From: Lottia gigantea
Lineage: Eukaryota > Mollusca > Gastropoda > Lottiidae
Reading direction: 5' to 3'
Length of the DNA stretch: 64,000 bases
NCBI RefSeq assembly: GCF_000327385.1
Contig: NW_008709333.1
Location: 1,182,426-1,246,425, forward strand
Under the pieces are notes generated by a model. The model was not told where the DNA came from, did no database searches, and saw nothing but the letters and a program-made list of their open reading frames with translations. This document shows, piece after piece, positions 21,136 to 32,914 of the stretch; the stretch's first letter is position 1, and every line of letters begins with the position of its first letter. The position numbers and the translations under genes are program-made.

Positions 21136-21982
21136 AACTAGAGGGTGTAATGTCTATAGGGCAAAAATATATAAATCTATACCAATATAAATACAAGATT
21201 TAACAATGTAGTAAGCCAGCCTAGAGGGTGTAAGATCTATAAACCTATACCATTATAAATACAAGATCTAACAATGAAGTAAGCCAGCCTAGAGGGTGTA
21301 AGGTCTAACAATGTAGTAAGCCAGCCTAGAGGGTGTAAGATCTATAAACCTATACCATTATAAATACAAGATCTAACAATGTAGTAAGCCAGCCTAGAGG
21401 GTGTAAGATCTATAAACCTATACCAATATAAATACAAGATCTAACAATGAAGTAAGCCAGTCTAGAGGGTGTAAGATCTATAAACCTATACCAATATAAA
21501 TACAAGATTTAACAATGTAGTAAGCCAGCCTAGAGGGTGTAAGATCTATAAAACTATACCAATATAAATACACGATTTAACAATGAAGTAAGCCAGTCTG
21601 TCAGTCTAGAGGATGTAAGATCTATAAACCTATAGCAATATAAATACAAGATATAACAATGAAGTAAGCCAGCCTAGAGGGTGTAAGGTCTAACAATGTA
21701 GTAAGCCAGTCTAGAGGATGTAAGATCTATAAACCTATAGCAATATAAATACAAGATCTAACAATGAAGTAAGCCAGCCTAGAGGGTGTAAGGTCTAACA
21801 ATGTAGTAAGCCAGTCTAGAGGGTGTAAGATCTATAAACCTATACCATCATAAATACAAGATTTAACAATGAAGTAAGCCAGCCTAGAGGGTGTAAGGTC
21901 TAACAATGTAGTAAGCCAGTCTAGAGGGTGTAAGATCTATAAACCTATACCATTATAAATACAAGATTTAACAATGAAGTAA
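21136..21982. repeat. Mixed-unit minisatellite, about 68-bp and 37-bp units
   Basis: About 14 occurrences of AGTAAGCCAG followed by CTAGAGGGTGTAAG. The long unit continues with ATCTATAAACCTATACCA and ATAAATACAAGAT; the short unit jumps directly to GTCTAACAATG. Long and short units alternate in a higher-order pattern in 21660-21960. Confidence 0.93.
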
Positions 21983-22431
21983 CATATTGGATTGTATTAA
22001 TTTTCTCTCACTCAGGGACTGGAGTATTGAATTTAAGTAAAAATCTATCAGAGTCTCGCCTAGTTTAGGAAAAGACTGGTGTTAAGTTGAACTTGATCGT
22101 CTATTTTTACTAGTAAACTTCTTAAGAAGGTGGTAAGGTTAGAAAATATTCATAAACCATGGATATTTGGATATGATACATATTTCTTAAATAAGATGAT
22201 TATTATGGATAGATGCTTCTAGAATATATATTACTTTCAATGTTTCAATGTGGTTCTCATACAAAATATAAAATATTATGGATATAATTCTGCTTTATTA
22301 AAAATTGGTTGTTTTATATTCATATACTGGCAGTGCTAACTATATATTGTTATAAAAAATCACTAGATATATCGATATACTTTTTCTGAATGTATTAATT
22401 CATACAGACAGTGTTATGGAAATAAAATATC

Positions 22432-22636
22432 ATTTGTCCACTGAGTGAACAATTGTCTGTGAGTGAACAAAAAAACTGTTCGGTGAGTCAACAACTGTTC
22501 TGTGAGTGAACAAAACAACTGTTCAGTGAGTGAACAAAACAACTGTTCAGTCAGTGAACAAAACAACTGTTCAGTGAGTGAACAAAACAACTGTTCAGTC
22601 AGTGAACAAAACAACTGTTCAGTCAGTGAACAACTG
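22432..22636. repeat. 24-bp tandem repeat, about 8 units
   Basis: Units of GTGAACAAAACAACTGTTCA with GTGA/GTCA alternation. The unit itself is dyad-like (GAACA...TGTTC). Period divisible by three leaves frames open on both strands (SEQNNCSV repeats); not a gene. Confidence 0.92.
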
Positions 22637-22639
22637 TCT

Positions 22640-23794
22640 ATACCCCTTAATTTTATTCACACTCAATGTTCAAAGGTATTCAAAACTGAATAAAAAACCT
22701 ATGTTTGACAATTGGATTCTAAAATTCTAAATACAGTGATATCATATTAAATTCAACTATATTGCTAGAGTTATTCATTATATTAAAATAGAAGTAAATA
22801 TCTAGCTAGTGGGAGATTGAGTGAAGTAGAGCTTCTGTTTGGAATACGATTGGGTTTATATCAGTCAATATCAACTCTGTATATAAATATATCAATAGTG
22901 ACACCAGTCTGTTTCCTTAAAATTTTATTGTTCGTTTTATATGAGTTAGAGAATACTGTCATATTTTGGAAAATTATAGAGATAGATTTCTCACTCCCAA
23001 TCAGTGAGTTTGGTATATAAGTATATTAATAACAACACCAGATCGTTTCTTTATAATTTCATTGTTTGTTTTATTATGAGTTAGTGAATAATTGTTACTT
23101 TGGAAAATTAAACAGATAGATTTCCAGCTCCTGTTCAAGGAGTTTTTCTCTGATGGAATTTTAACCTAATATTACTGAGTGAATACTGTGATACTTTTGA
23201 AAATTAAACAGAGACTTACAATACATTAAAAGTGACCAGTGTCAGTTTATTTATAGTTCTACAAAAGGAATTTTAAATTCAATTTCTAAATAAACAGTCC
23301 TGATGAGTGTCACATACCTGAAACATGTATCAATAGCATGAGATGAGCTGTTAGAAATTACTAAAATATTCTAATAAAATATTGTGAGAGATCAGTGAAG
23401 TGCTGTGATGATTTAAGGAGTATGCATGTATCGTTCAAGTTGAATATAAATCAGTGTTTAGTGTATCAAGTGAAAAGTATTGTTGTTAGTATTGCATCTA
23501 GGAATATCCAGTCGGAAATCTGGTTCAAGAGTTTTTATCATCCATTAAGTTAATAGGATTAAATTGCGAGCTGAATCTTATCAAGTTTCATTGGATAACT
23601 CTTAAATAGTCTTAAATAGTCTAAAAAAGGTAAGTTCAATGAATAGGCCCATCCTCAAAACATTCATGCTAAAATCTGAAATGAATAAGTATACTAGAGC
23701 CACACGTGGTACAGAGTGGGACTTTGCAAATGTAGCAAATTGCAAAAGACCCCGAAAAAAAGTATATTAGTCAAACCATCATCCTTTTAAAGAC
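22640..23794. other. Spacer with a loose internal repeat
   Basis: A phrase around GAGTTAGAGAATACTGTCATA / GAGTTAGTGAATAATTGTTAC recurs at roughly 22940, 23080 and 23180, each near CACTCCCAATCAGTGAG-like text. No coding or element ends. Confidence 0.35.
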
Positions 23795-23960
23795 AAGTTA
23801 CGGTGTCCGATGTGGTGTACGGTGGGGAATTACAGTAGAAAATAGTGGAAGTGAATCATGTCTGCACCGTGTTCGGACCTGTACCTTGTGTATTCACTTC
23901 TTCTATTGCCTGCTGTATTGATACCAAACACCATACCTCATCTGTTTGTGGCTCAACACT
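23795..23960. mobile_element. Foldback MITE with nested palindromes (family F1)
   Basis: Outer arms GATGTGGTGTACGGTG and, inverted, GATGAGGTATGGTGT; inner arms GAAGTGAAT / ATTCACTTC. A second copy is at 53047-53235 (GTGTGGTGTACAGTG, GTCCGAACACTGTAC). Confidence 0.65.
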
Positions 23961-24034
23961 GTTTGTAATAGGCTAAACTAGTTGACTAAACAGTTCAGTC
24001 AGACATACTTCACTATAATACCCGTTACAAAATG

Positions 24035-24215
24035 AAATGAAATAAATGGAGTTTTACGTCCTACTTTTATGCACCATGTGGGCTAATGAAGACGGGCAAC
24101 GCCATGCAAGGTGCAATGAGGGAAATTATGCCAGGACAGCGGCATTAGTCTGCTCTTTTTTTCGATTTCCAACTGTCGAGGGATCTTTAACGTGCAAAGC
24201 CTGTAGAAGTGTGTT
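24035..24215 (-). mobile_element. S1 SINE, tail part
   Basis: ATGGAGTTTTACGTCCTAC, GGGCTAATGAAGACGGGC, GGAAATTATGCCAGGACAG and GGGATCTTTAACGTGC. Stops at CCTGTAGAA where an M1 MITE follows; head lost. Confidence 0.75.
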
Positions 24216-24249
24216 AGTCGGAGTTAAGCGTTTTCATAACTTTAATAGA

Positions 24250-24478
24250 ATTCAAATATCACGAAAGTTTGTAAATGAAGCAATTTGATTGGATTGTATG
24301 CTAGCGAATACAGCCAATCAGAGGTCTCGACAGAAAAGCCGTAACATTACGGCTTTGTGATCAGACTTTTTGTTAGTGTACAATCCAATCAAATCACTGC
24401 ATTCCATGATACAACAACAGTGGCTATTGCAGTCAAGGTATAATTACGGTTTTTGAAATAGTTTGACATTGTGAAGAT
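24250..24478. mobile_element. Mutator-like MITE M1, left end truncated
   Basis: TTTGATTGGATTGTATGC, GCGAATACAGCCAATCAG on the left; CAATCCAATCAAATCAC, GGCTATTGCAGTCAAGG and TTGACATTGTGAAGATG on the right. Confidence 0.75.
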
Positions 24479-24743
24479 GGATTCTCTCATGAAGATAACT
24501 CTAATAAGGTAAAGAATCAGCAATATTTATATGTTACTGAATCCATGTACTCCCTGCACTTAACATGTGTTATGGACAAAACATAAAACTCAAGATTGAA
24601 GTACAGGTATGTTTTTACTGGAACTGTTTCTTCACACAATATCTTTCACAGCAAAACAAAAACATGTCTTATTGTTTTCACCAGATATCTTTCTTTAAAT
24701 AGCAGGAACTTAAGAATGACAGGAATTTATTCAAGAAAACAGA

Positions 24744-24914
24744 AAATAGAACCACTGTATTGGCTGGTAACTTTTCTAAACTTTCTGATACTTTCTTAAA
24801 GTAACATCTCAGGAAGCTAGACAGTAGATGAAATAAATTATTGGTAGGTTTGTTGTGAAAATCAAACCACTGTCCTGACTGGTAACTCATCTACACTTTC
24901 TGATACTTTCTCCA
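24744..24914. repeat. Two-copy local duplication, about 115-bp spacing
   Basis: AACCACTGTATTGGCTGGTA at 24749 recurs as AACCACTGTCCTGACTGGTA at 24865; both continue to CTTTCTGATACTTTCT. Confidence 0.75.
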
Positions 24915-24929
24915 AGAAACATGTCTTCA

Positions 24930-27653
24930 GACTGTGAGTTAATAAAAAATTAAGTGGTTGGATTGTCGTTCGGATATTTTTTACATCATGGAATTAAGAA
25001 ATGTTAAGGTGAGAAAACATGTTTTTTCATCAAATCAAAAAGATGATTTTTAGAGTCGTGCAAGGGACATTTTCTGTTTTTCACTCTCTCAGACATTCCA
25101 TGGGAAGTTTGCACCTATGAGCAATCAGTTGTCTGCCCATTTTTTGTACCCCCAGTTATGGGAGACTGGCGCTGCCACTGGTTTTAAGAGACAAATGTTC
25201 AATGACTGAAGGTGGACAGGTCATTCTTTAATAGGTAATCTTTTACAGAAAGTCATCGTAAAGAGGCTTTCCTAACTTTTTATTTGTATTAGCAACGCTG
25301 ATAGCATCGATTTGTACCATTTTGATATTCAATTAGACATCTATGGACCTTAGGCAATTACAGAAAGTATACAATGAGGGAAATTTTGCAAAGCTACATT
25401 TGCAAGTATCAAGTTGAATGCCTCAATTAAGTTGGCCGTTAAACTCCAAGTAAAGAAAGAATCACTGCCAATGTTTCATTCTGCCAATCACAATATTTAT
25501 ATTTTTTCTTGACCATGGCTAATTATTCCCGGCAGACGCCAAAAACACATCTTGTTTGTTAATAACCAGGAATTGTTTTTACATCCACACTGGAAATATC
25601 ATTACACTCAGAATGTTGGTCATTGCCTTGTACAAACCATAATAGAAATCTCTAGGTGGACCAATATTAGGTTATTGACCTTCATTCCTTCAGTGGTCAG
25701 AATTGGTTTTACATACCGGTCAGATCATGCTTGTCATTTCTTTGTACATATTATTATATCCCAAGGTAGCGTATTGAATTCAAGTCTTTTTTTTTCAAGT
25801 CTTTCTGTGGTCAGAGGTGGACAAAACTTAGTTCTTACATCAGTTAGTTCAACCCCAGCCAGTTCACCCTCATTAATAACGAGGGTCTAAACTATAGGAA
25901 CATACCCTTATTATAAAGATTGTCAAGGAATAGTCCTGAAATCACTAAATTCACAAAAAAATCAACCTAAAATAGATATATGTGTATTAATATTGAGAAA
26001 AGAGTCCTAGAGAATGCGGTTCTAGAATTTATTAGGCCCAACTTCTAATCTTTGTGAGAATGGGAACAAGTCAACTCAACCTAATCAAGATATATGAATA
26101 AGCGTATTGTGTTAAATGAATTAGGTCTAGAGGATTAGTGAGGATTTGTTGAGGATTAGCCAGTATAAAGTCAGATTAGCCAAATCAAGGTGATTATTAC
26201 CTTGCCAAAATATACAACAAAACCCACCAAAATAGCATGGTTAGCATATAATATAAGTGGTCACTGCATAAATTTTGGCATAATCTGCAATGTATTTGAC
26301 CATAATTTAAACAAAATGTTATCAAAATCTGAAAATAGTTTTCACCTGAATATAATTATCACAACCAAATCCACAAAAATATCAAGCTTATCATTGAAAA
26401 TTATTAGTAAGGTGATTAATTTTGGCATAATTTGCTGAATTATATTAGTATTTTTGTAGCTATGACATCAAATCCCTACAAGATTCTACAAGTTTTCTAC
26501 AGCAGGTCAAAAGTCATGTCATTTTCCCACCTTGATTGGATTATTGGTTGTATTGTTTAGATTGGTAACCTCAATAAGGGGTTGTTCTCTCACCCAGCTG
26601 ACTGGAATAATTTCTAGATGTTAACTTCAATAGGGAGATTCTTCATAGAAATACAAGTGAAAAAGTTTGACAGGTATGTTCTGTTACCATTACTAAGTGT
26701 TATTTTTACCTGATAGTTATTAGCTATGTTTAATTGATACCTTTATAAGGGGTTGTTCTCTCATTCAGCTGATTGGCGTAATTTTCAGACGTTCATATCC
26801 ATTAGGATTACTTTAAATAAGTGAAAGTTTTTGACAGGTGTGTTCTGCTACCTTTATTATGCCCTGTTACTTTTTTAAATGATACTTATTGAATAAGTTA
26901 AGAAGGCATCCTTTTCAGAGGGTCCATAGAGCCAAAAATGACTTTTTTTCTTGTAATTAACCATTCCTTAGAGAGAGTTCACATAGAAATATAATAATGT
27001 TTATGTGGTATTTCAGGGAGTTCACATACCTAAAACTTTCCTGGGTTTGTCAACTCCCTTACAATGAGTTCACAAGGCTAATAATGATTATATCGGACCA
27101 GGGACCTTATTATCAAAACTTAAGTTACAATGATTTTAGTATTAGGTGTTATAGTGTTATAATTATCTGATTGGTTAAAGGTTCTTTAAAACTTTTGAAA
27201 TCAGACTTCTGTATTTCTTAAAAATCTTTTAGAGAAAAAGGCTTGAGTATGTAGTTTTGTTAACTCGTCATCTCCTCAAGATCTTTTCACAATGTTTATT
27301 TGGTTTTTTAATGGCAAGTGATTTGTAGAATTATTATATACAAGCATCATGGTATTTAGTAAATCTTGGCTGTAATGGTAGTTACTATATACTATCTACA
27401 TTGTAATAATAAGTACTACATTGTTAAGAATACCACTAGACCTATATTTCCATTATTACTGTATCACCTGTAAGTAAAGCACAAATTCTGCATAACTTCT
27501 GAGGAATCAAAACTGTAAAAGACACTATTATTAATGATATCTGATATCTAGGTAGTTACTATATACTATCTACATTGTAATAATAAATACTGGACATAAT
27601 ATATTTCTATTATACCTGTATTATCAATAGGTAAGAAATCAATTTTTATACAT
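24930..27653. other. Gene-less region with several two-copy duplications
   Basis: A D2 repeat fragment ends at 25180 (GGCGCTGCCACTGG). Pairs of diverged local copies: ATTTTGGCATAATCTGC (26270) / ATTTTGGCATAATTTGC (26418); AAGGGGTTGTTCTCTCA at 26576 and 26748; TAGTTACTATATACTATCTA at 27381 and 27552. Text at 26940-27090 (GTTCACATACCTAAAAC, TTTGTCAACTCCCTT) is related to the 64-bp array at 39760. No exon recognised; the 112-codon frame at 25552 looks random. Confidence 0.5.
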
Positions 27654-27662
27654 GTAGGTTAG

Positions 27663-27957
27663 CATCTTCACAATGTCAAGCTAATACGAACTTTGTCTTA
27701 TACCTTGACTGCAATAGCAACATTTCATTATCACAGAATGCGTGATTTGATTGGATTGTACGCTAGCGAATACAGCCAATCAGAACCCTTTACTGCTTGA
27801 CAGAGACTGCAAACAGTATGGCTCATTATTAACAGTCTTTCGCTAATTTACAATCCAATTAAATCACTTCATTTACAAATTTCTAAGATGTAAGATAGAT
27901 GACTATTGCAGTCAATATAAAAGTTGAAGTTTGTAATAGCTTGACAATGAGAAGATG
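27663..27957. mobile_element. Complete Mutator-like MITE M1 with 9-bp target duplication
   Basis: Left end CATCTTCACAATGTCAAGC and right end (other strand) CATCTTCTCATTGTCAAGC; similarity continues about 55 bp. Exactly flanked by GTAGGTTAG at 27654-27662 and 27958-27966. Nine-base duplications are typical of Mutator-like elements; no transposase is encoded in the 295 bp. Confidence 0.88.
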
Positions 27958-27966
27958 GTAGGTTAG

Positions 27967-28974
27967 TTGAAAATAATCTTAACTTTCCCAACGTAGATGA
28001 GATTTTCTTGCCCTCATATCATTTGTATCAACTTGATTCTGACTTGAGCCAATTTATCTTCAGAACTTTTCTCTCTGGAGAGTCTCAAAGCCAAATCCAA
28101 GATGTCCTAGTGATATTCAATTTACCTCCGGCAGCTTTTAGTTGCCAAGGGCCTGTTTCACAATACGCTAACTCAGATACTATCATTTTACATCGCTACG
28201 GAAATTAAATTTTTTCTTTGAATCCCAAAAGTCCACTGGAATAAGAATTTACTACCCATAGCGTCTGATTGCCTGGAAACATTTCATGTTAGAAGTTCCA
28301 TGTTGTCAGATGTCATCCAGCTGTGTTTGAAATGAAATAAAAATTTATTGAGATAAAAAATATTCACAGAAATATGAAATGTACTTTTCTTCCTCATCAA
28401 TTTCCTGTTTTCCAAAAAAAACCTTATCATTTTTGACACTGATTGACATATTGAAGACGGAAATGGTTCAAGCAGTGGCTTGCCTCAACTAACTGCACTG
28501 AATTTTGGAAAAAAAACTTGATTTTCAACCAGGTTGTAAAGTTTTACACCCTCTTCTCTTAACACTGACTGAACTATTGAAGACAGATAAGATCCAAGCA
28601 GTGTGCAATGATGTAAATTTGGATCTGCTAGTGACCTTCCTCCCTCAAAGAAAACACATTACTTGATCATTAGTAGTCAAAATTTGATTGAACACAACTT
28701 AAGTAGAATTCCAACAGATCATGGAATGGACAGTAAAACATGAATCAACAACTCTAGACCATCCCTTTGATCAGATGTCAGAATTAGGAGATATATTTGG
28801 AGATATTTGGTGTAAGAATGCGGAAGTGTGTGACTGGGGCTTGAGATATGATATATATTAATAAATACTAGAATGAAGAGGAAACTGGAGGTGATTTTGG
28901 CAGAATTTCAGAGATTTCTAAGATATCTGTGAGAAACAATGGCTAGGTAGAAATAACATACATAATATTACTTT
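27967..28974. other. Gene-less spacer with one local duplication
   Basis: TATTGAAGACGGAAATGGTTC (near 28450) and TATTGAAGACAGATAAGATC (near 28572) are diverged copies, both preceded by ACACTGA. The 66-codon frame at 28008 is not recognisable. Confidence 0.35.
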
Positions 28975-28989
28975 GGTGAGTGTTTTTAA

Positions 28990-29085
28990 GATTTATTTTT
29001 TCGTACTGGCTATTTGCCCCGTCCCCACAAGGTACAGAAAAGTAGGACGTAAAACTCCATTCATTTCATTTTCTGTCACCGCGCC
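28990..29085 (+). mobile_element. S1 SINE tail fragment
   Basis: AAAAGTAGGACGTAAAACTC followed by CATTCATTTCATTTT, the 3' tail of S1 in sense orientation. Useful as the comparison for the 51-bp array at 48.7 kb. Confidence 0.65.
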
Positions 29086-29639
29086 TAGTGTCTTGACTGA
29101 CAATGATACGTATTAGATTTAAACTATAGGTGCACTAGTTTTGTTTTTTTTAATAGTGAAGACATTTTAGTTGTTAAGAATGCTATAAAGTGACTTTGTT
29201 AGGGTAAGGTAGGGATGGCCAAAGGCTGTTCAATGCACAGTAGTTGTACCTTCACAGTGCCAAGAGCTATGGCCTTAATTTTTTAGTAGCTGTCAACAAA
29301 GTCTTAGTGTAAGTTAATTTTGTTTGGTGACTGATTAGCTTAAACTTCTTCTTGTTTGCGAACAAATATCGAAACAAACTTTTAGGGGTCAGTTTACATA
29401 CCCTAACAGACTGATTTAAACAGAGCAGAGCAGCCCTGAGCCTCTACCCCTGTTATTATTACATAATATATCATTCTAAAATCTAAGTTATTGAGCTCAG
29501 TTTCTTCAATGATTAATATTACAATCAATTTTTCATTTTTCACTGGTTAGTCTAGACACAAGTCATAATTTATCATTCTATAATCTTACAGCTGTTTCAC
29601 TCTAATTTATCAGGTGTAGGATAAACTGGTTCAATAAAG
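29086..29639. other. Featureless spacer
   Basis: No frame or repeat supported. Confidence 0.3.
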
Positions 29640-29860
29640 AATCAGGGTGGTAAGGGATAGAGGGAATAAAGATAGGGGGGAGGGGATTACAGATGTTTCA
29701 CATTAATTTATCATATGTAGGTAGGGTGGATATTTAACAGGGAAACGCAGGCTTTGGCAGGGTAAAGTGAGATGGGAAATTAGAAAAAGGGGATAAGGGG
29801 GGGATAAGGGGGGGATAAGGGGGATATGGGGGGGATAAAGGGGGGATGAGGATCAGGTGC
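29640..29860 (+). repeat. G-rich purine tract, quadruplex-prone
   Basis: The stretch 29785-29850 has at least six runs of 4-7 G separated by ATAA or ATAT(A) spacers, an irregular GGGGGATAA tandem. It meets the usual pattern for G-quadruplex formation on the plus strand. Also a larger duplication: GTTTCACTCTAATTTATCAG (29594) / GTTTCACATTAATTTATCAT (29696). Confidence 0.75.
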
Positions 29861-30460
29861 TTTGTGTTTGGGGTATTAATTCTTGGTTTCCATGAACATA
29901 ATTTTACAAAATATCTGTAACTATATAAAAAGTGTCTTTATCAATTCTCATCCACTTTGTAAGTGACCTAATTTGTGAATTTATTGAACGTCTTTGACCC
30001 TTGACCTATACCCCTTGACCTATACAGTATACAGAAATATTGAAAATCTAAAATCAAATGGCATTTGTAGATCAACCTTTAAAACAGATGAAACCAGAAA
30101 ATAACACTTGCTAGTTTTAATTAAATACCAGAAACATTTTATGATTCTAAATCTTTCTTTTTATTTTTCATATGTCAACACATTCTTTCACTAAAGATAG
30201 TTCAGCCATTTTTTTACGTTGATTCCACCATATTTTATGAGAAGCGTGTTATTTTATTGTTTCCTCCGTTATTTTATTGCCGATATTTGCATTTCTGTTG
30301 ACGGTAAAAACTGATTAAATGAATAGATGGCATTCTAGTGGGAGTTCAAATTAACCTTTTTCTAGTTTGATATAAAAATATCAATATCGTTTCAGTTCTA
30401 AGGTCGCAGAAAATCATATCGTCAAGCAGATTGGTATTTTAATGATCATGCTTTCATTCA
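29861..30460. other. Featureless AT-rich spacer
   Basis: No gene or repeat supported; it leads directly into the 56-bp array. Confidence 0.3.
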
Positions 30461-31130
30461 GACCATACAGATAGTCGAAATTGAGCTCTATCAGCTGGTA
30501 AAGTAAATATTTAGATGACCATACAGATAGCTGAAATTGAGCTCTATCAGCTGGTAAAGTAAATATTTAGATGGCTATACAGATATCTGAAATCGAGCTC
30601 TATCAGCTGGTAAAGTAATATTTAGATGACTATACAGATAGCTGAAATTGAGCTCTATCAGCTGGTAAAGTAAATATTAAAATGACTATACAGATAGCTG
30701 AAATTGAGCTCTATCAGCTGGTAAAGTAAATATTAAGATGACCATACAGATAGCTGAAATTGAGTTCTATCAGCTGGTAAAGTAAATATTTAAATGACTA
30801 TACAGATAGCTGAAATCGAGCTCTATCAGCTGGTAAAGTAAATATTAAGATGACTATACAGATAGCTGAAATTGAGTTCTATCAGCTGGTAAAGTAAATA
30901 TTTAGATGGCTATACAGATAGCTGAAATCGAGCTCTATCAGCTGGTAAAGTAAATATTAAAATGACTATACAGATAGCTGATATTGAGCTCTATCAGCTG
31001 GTAAAGTAAATATTTAGATGACTATATAAATAGCTGAAACTGAGTTCTATCAGCTGGTAAATAGAATGTTAAGACAACTATACAGATAGCTGAAATAGTG
31101 CTCTATCAGCTGGTAAAGTTAATATTTAAA
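30461..31130. repeat. 56-bp minisatellite array 1, 12 units (family K56)
   Basis: Each unit holds CAGATAGCTGAAATTGAG, CTCTATCAGCTGGTAAAG and TAAATATTTAGATGA. AGCTGA and TCAGCT in each unit can form a hairpin. Units differ by 1-5 bases. The same unit forms a second, longer array at 53858-54788 in the same orientation; flanks of the two arrays are not alike. Confidence 0.96.
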
Positions 31131-31746
31131 TCAATTTATCCATTTAACGGCCATTAGCCATGTAAGAACAATAAATGGAATTGGCGAACTCTTCAAACTG
31201 GATATTAGAGGTGTAAAAGGTATCAGACAGAATTAAAGGCGTAAGAAGTGAAAATATTACCAATGTCCGTGTGAAAAGACAGTTTGATAAATTTTGACGT
31301 CTGCTCTGATGGAGGATTTGTGTCAGTTTTAAGTTGATGATTAAGTCTGAATTGTAATTGATTTCTATTTTTGCCAGTCATGTCTGGCTGAAAGTTCTTC
31401 ATGACTGGTTTAGATTGTTGACTTGAGACTCAAAGTTGTTGATTTGGTTCAATTCATTCAATACAGCTGAGAAGATGAGAGAAGATGACTTATTCAACAT
31501 AAGATAGTCATACAGCTAATGAAGTACCAACCATGGTCACATAATAAATACAGAATTATGGAACTAGAATTCAAAGAAAAAATAACTTCCTACCAGCTCC
31601 TTCTAAGCCAAAAGTCGTAAAAATTCTGTATTTATTTACAGCTGGGTCAACTGGAATAATGGAAAAAGTATATACACAAGTGTATAAAAGAATACCATAA
31701 AATTGTGTTCCATTATCAATATGATCTCTATCTCTAATTATCATTT
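31131..31746. other. Spacer, nothing recognised
   Basis: AT-rich text between two tandem arrays with no supported feature. Confidence 0.3.
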
Positions 31747-31918
31747 AACCCTTTAAACACCGAGTTTAAATGAAATAAAACATTATATACCCTTAACCCT
31801 TTAAACACCGAGTTTAAATGAAATAAAATATCATATACCCTTAACCCTTTAAACACCCAGTGTAAATGAAATAAAATATCATATACCCTTAACCCTTTAA
31901 ACACCCAGTATATATTGC
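31747..31918. repeat. 48-bp tandem repeat, 3.5 units
   Basis: Units of AACCCTTTAAACACC(G/C)AGT, AAATGAAATAAAA and ATATACCCTTA; a last half unit AACCCTTTAAACACCCAGTA closes it. Confidence 0.92.
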
Positions 31919-32914
31919 GTAATTATGTTGCCAGTAAGCTTGCTGCTTGTGTTGAAAGGGTTAAAGATTAATAGAAAAAGATGGCGATGAAATTGAAAGA
32001 AAAGACAGTAAGATCGTGTACTGTACAAGGTCGAATCAATTCATTGCAGCAAATTAACCCATAAAACTGACATATACTTAATACAAGATGGAATTGAAAA
32101 CCAGGAAAACATCATCAATCATGGAATATCTTTCATTCCAATTGGAATTTTGTCAGTCAAAGAATTGGCACCGCAGGACACTGACATTCTCATGATCTTT
32201 TCTATTGAATATAAATACAACAAGTCTTAGAAGAATTCTTTGATAAAGGAGAGTGAAAGAGGATGGGGTCTTACATTACGTTGAATCACAAAAGTACTGG
32301 TCAAGACATGGAAATTGGGACACTTATATTGATATAGTTTGTTTTCTGTCTCTTAAAATCAAACACATGATTTTGTGGAATTTTTTTAAAAGTTTAATAC
32401 TAAAATTTAGGGAAGTAGTAAAACAATTTTTGCGAACTAATTTTTCAAAAAGTTGTCAGATATTTTTGTATTTTTCCAACAAATGTGAAATTATAGTTAA
32501 TTAGTAATCAACAAAAACTGGATACTTAAACATTTCTACCCAGTATATCTTTATTATTCTATACATTTCACTGAAAATTCACCAAGGCACTGAACAGAAG
32601 TGAGAATTTGATATTGAGAAGACTCTATCTGTATCTGTATCAAAATTTAAACCTGGCAAACTCATTGAGCAGGATTGAGGAATTCCATATTAAGAAGATT
32701 AACATGTAATCTTCAAACTTGTATTAATTTATAATTTGTGACTAACTAGAAGAGATCAATATCTCTCTATCTGGTTAATTTATCATTAAAATCTCGCGTT
32801 TATTTTTTCTGTCTAAACTAACACAGTGTTTGACAGAATGTTAACGTTCAGAACGGTAGAGAGAAAATATTACAGCTCTAGTTTCAAAATATCTTCTCTT
32901 CATGTAGGTCTAGG
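31919..32914. other. Gene-less spacer
   Basis: A 83-codon plus frame at 32253-32504 is Lys/Phe-rich and looks like AT-rich chance sequence. No splice-bordered exon seen. Confidence 0.3.

Noticed and set aside
22414-22693. SEQNNCSV / FCSLTEQL repeat frames on both strands
   Set aside because: By-product of the 24-bp tandem repeat.
23296-23330. CCTGATGAG...CTGAAAC as a hammerhead ribozyme
   Set aside because: Has CTGATGA and GAAAC but stem II does not pair and no cleavage triplet with stems I and III can be drawn.
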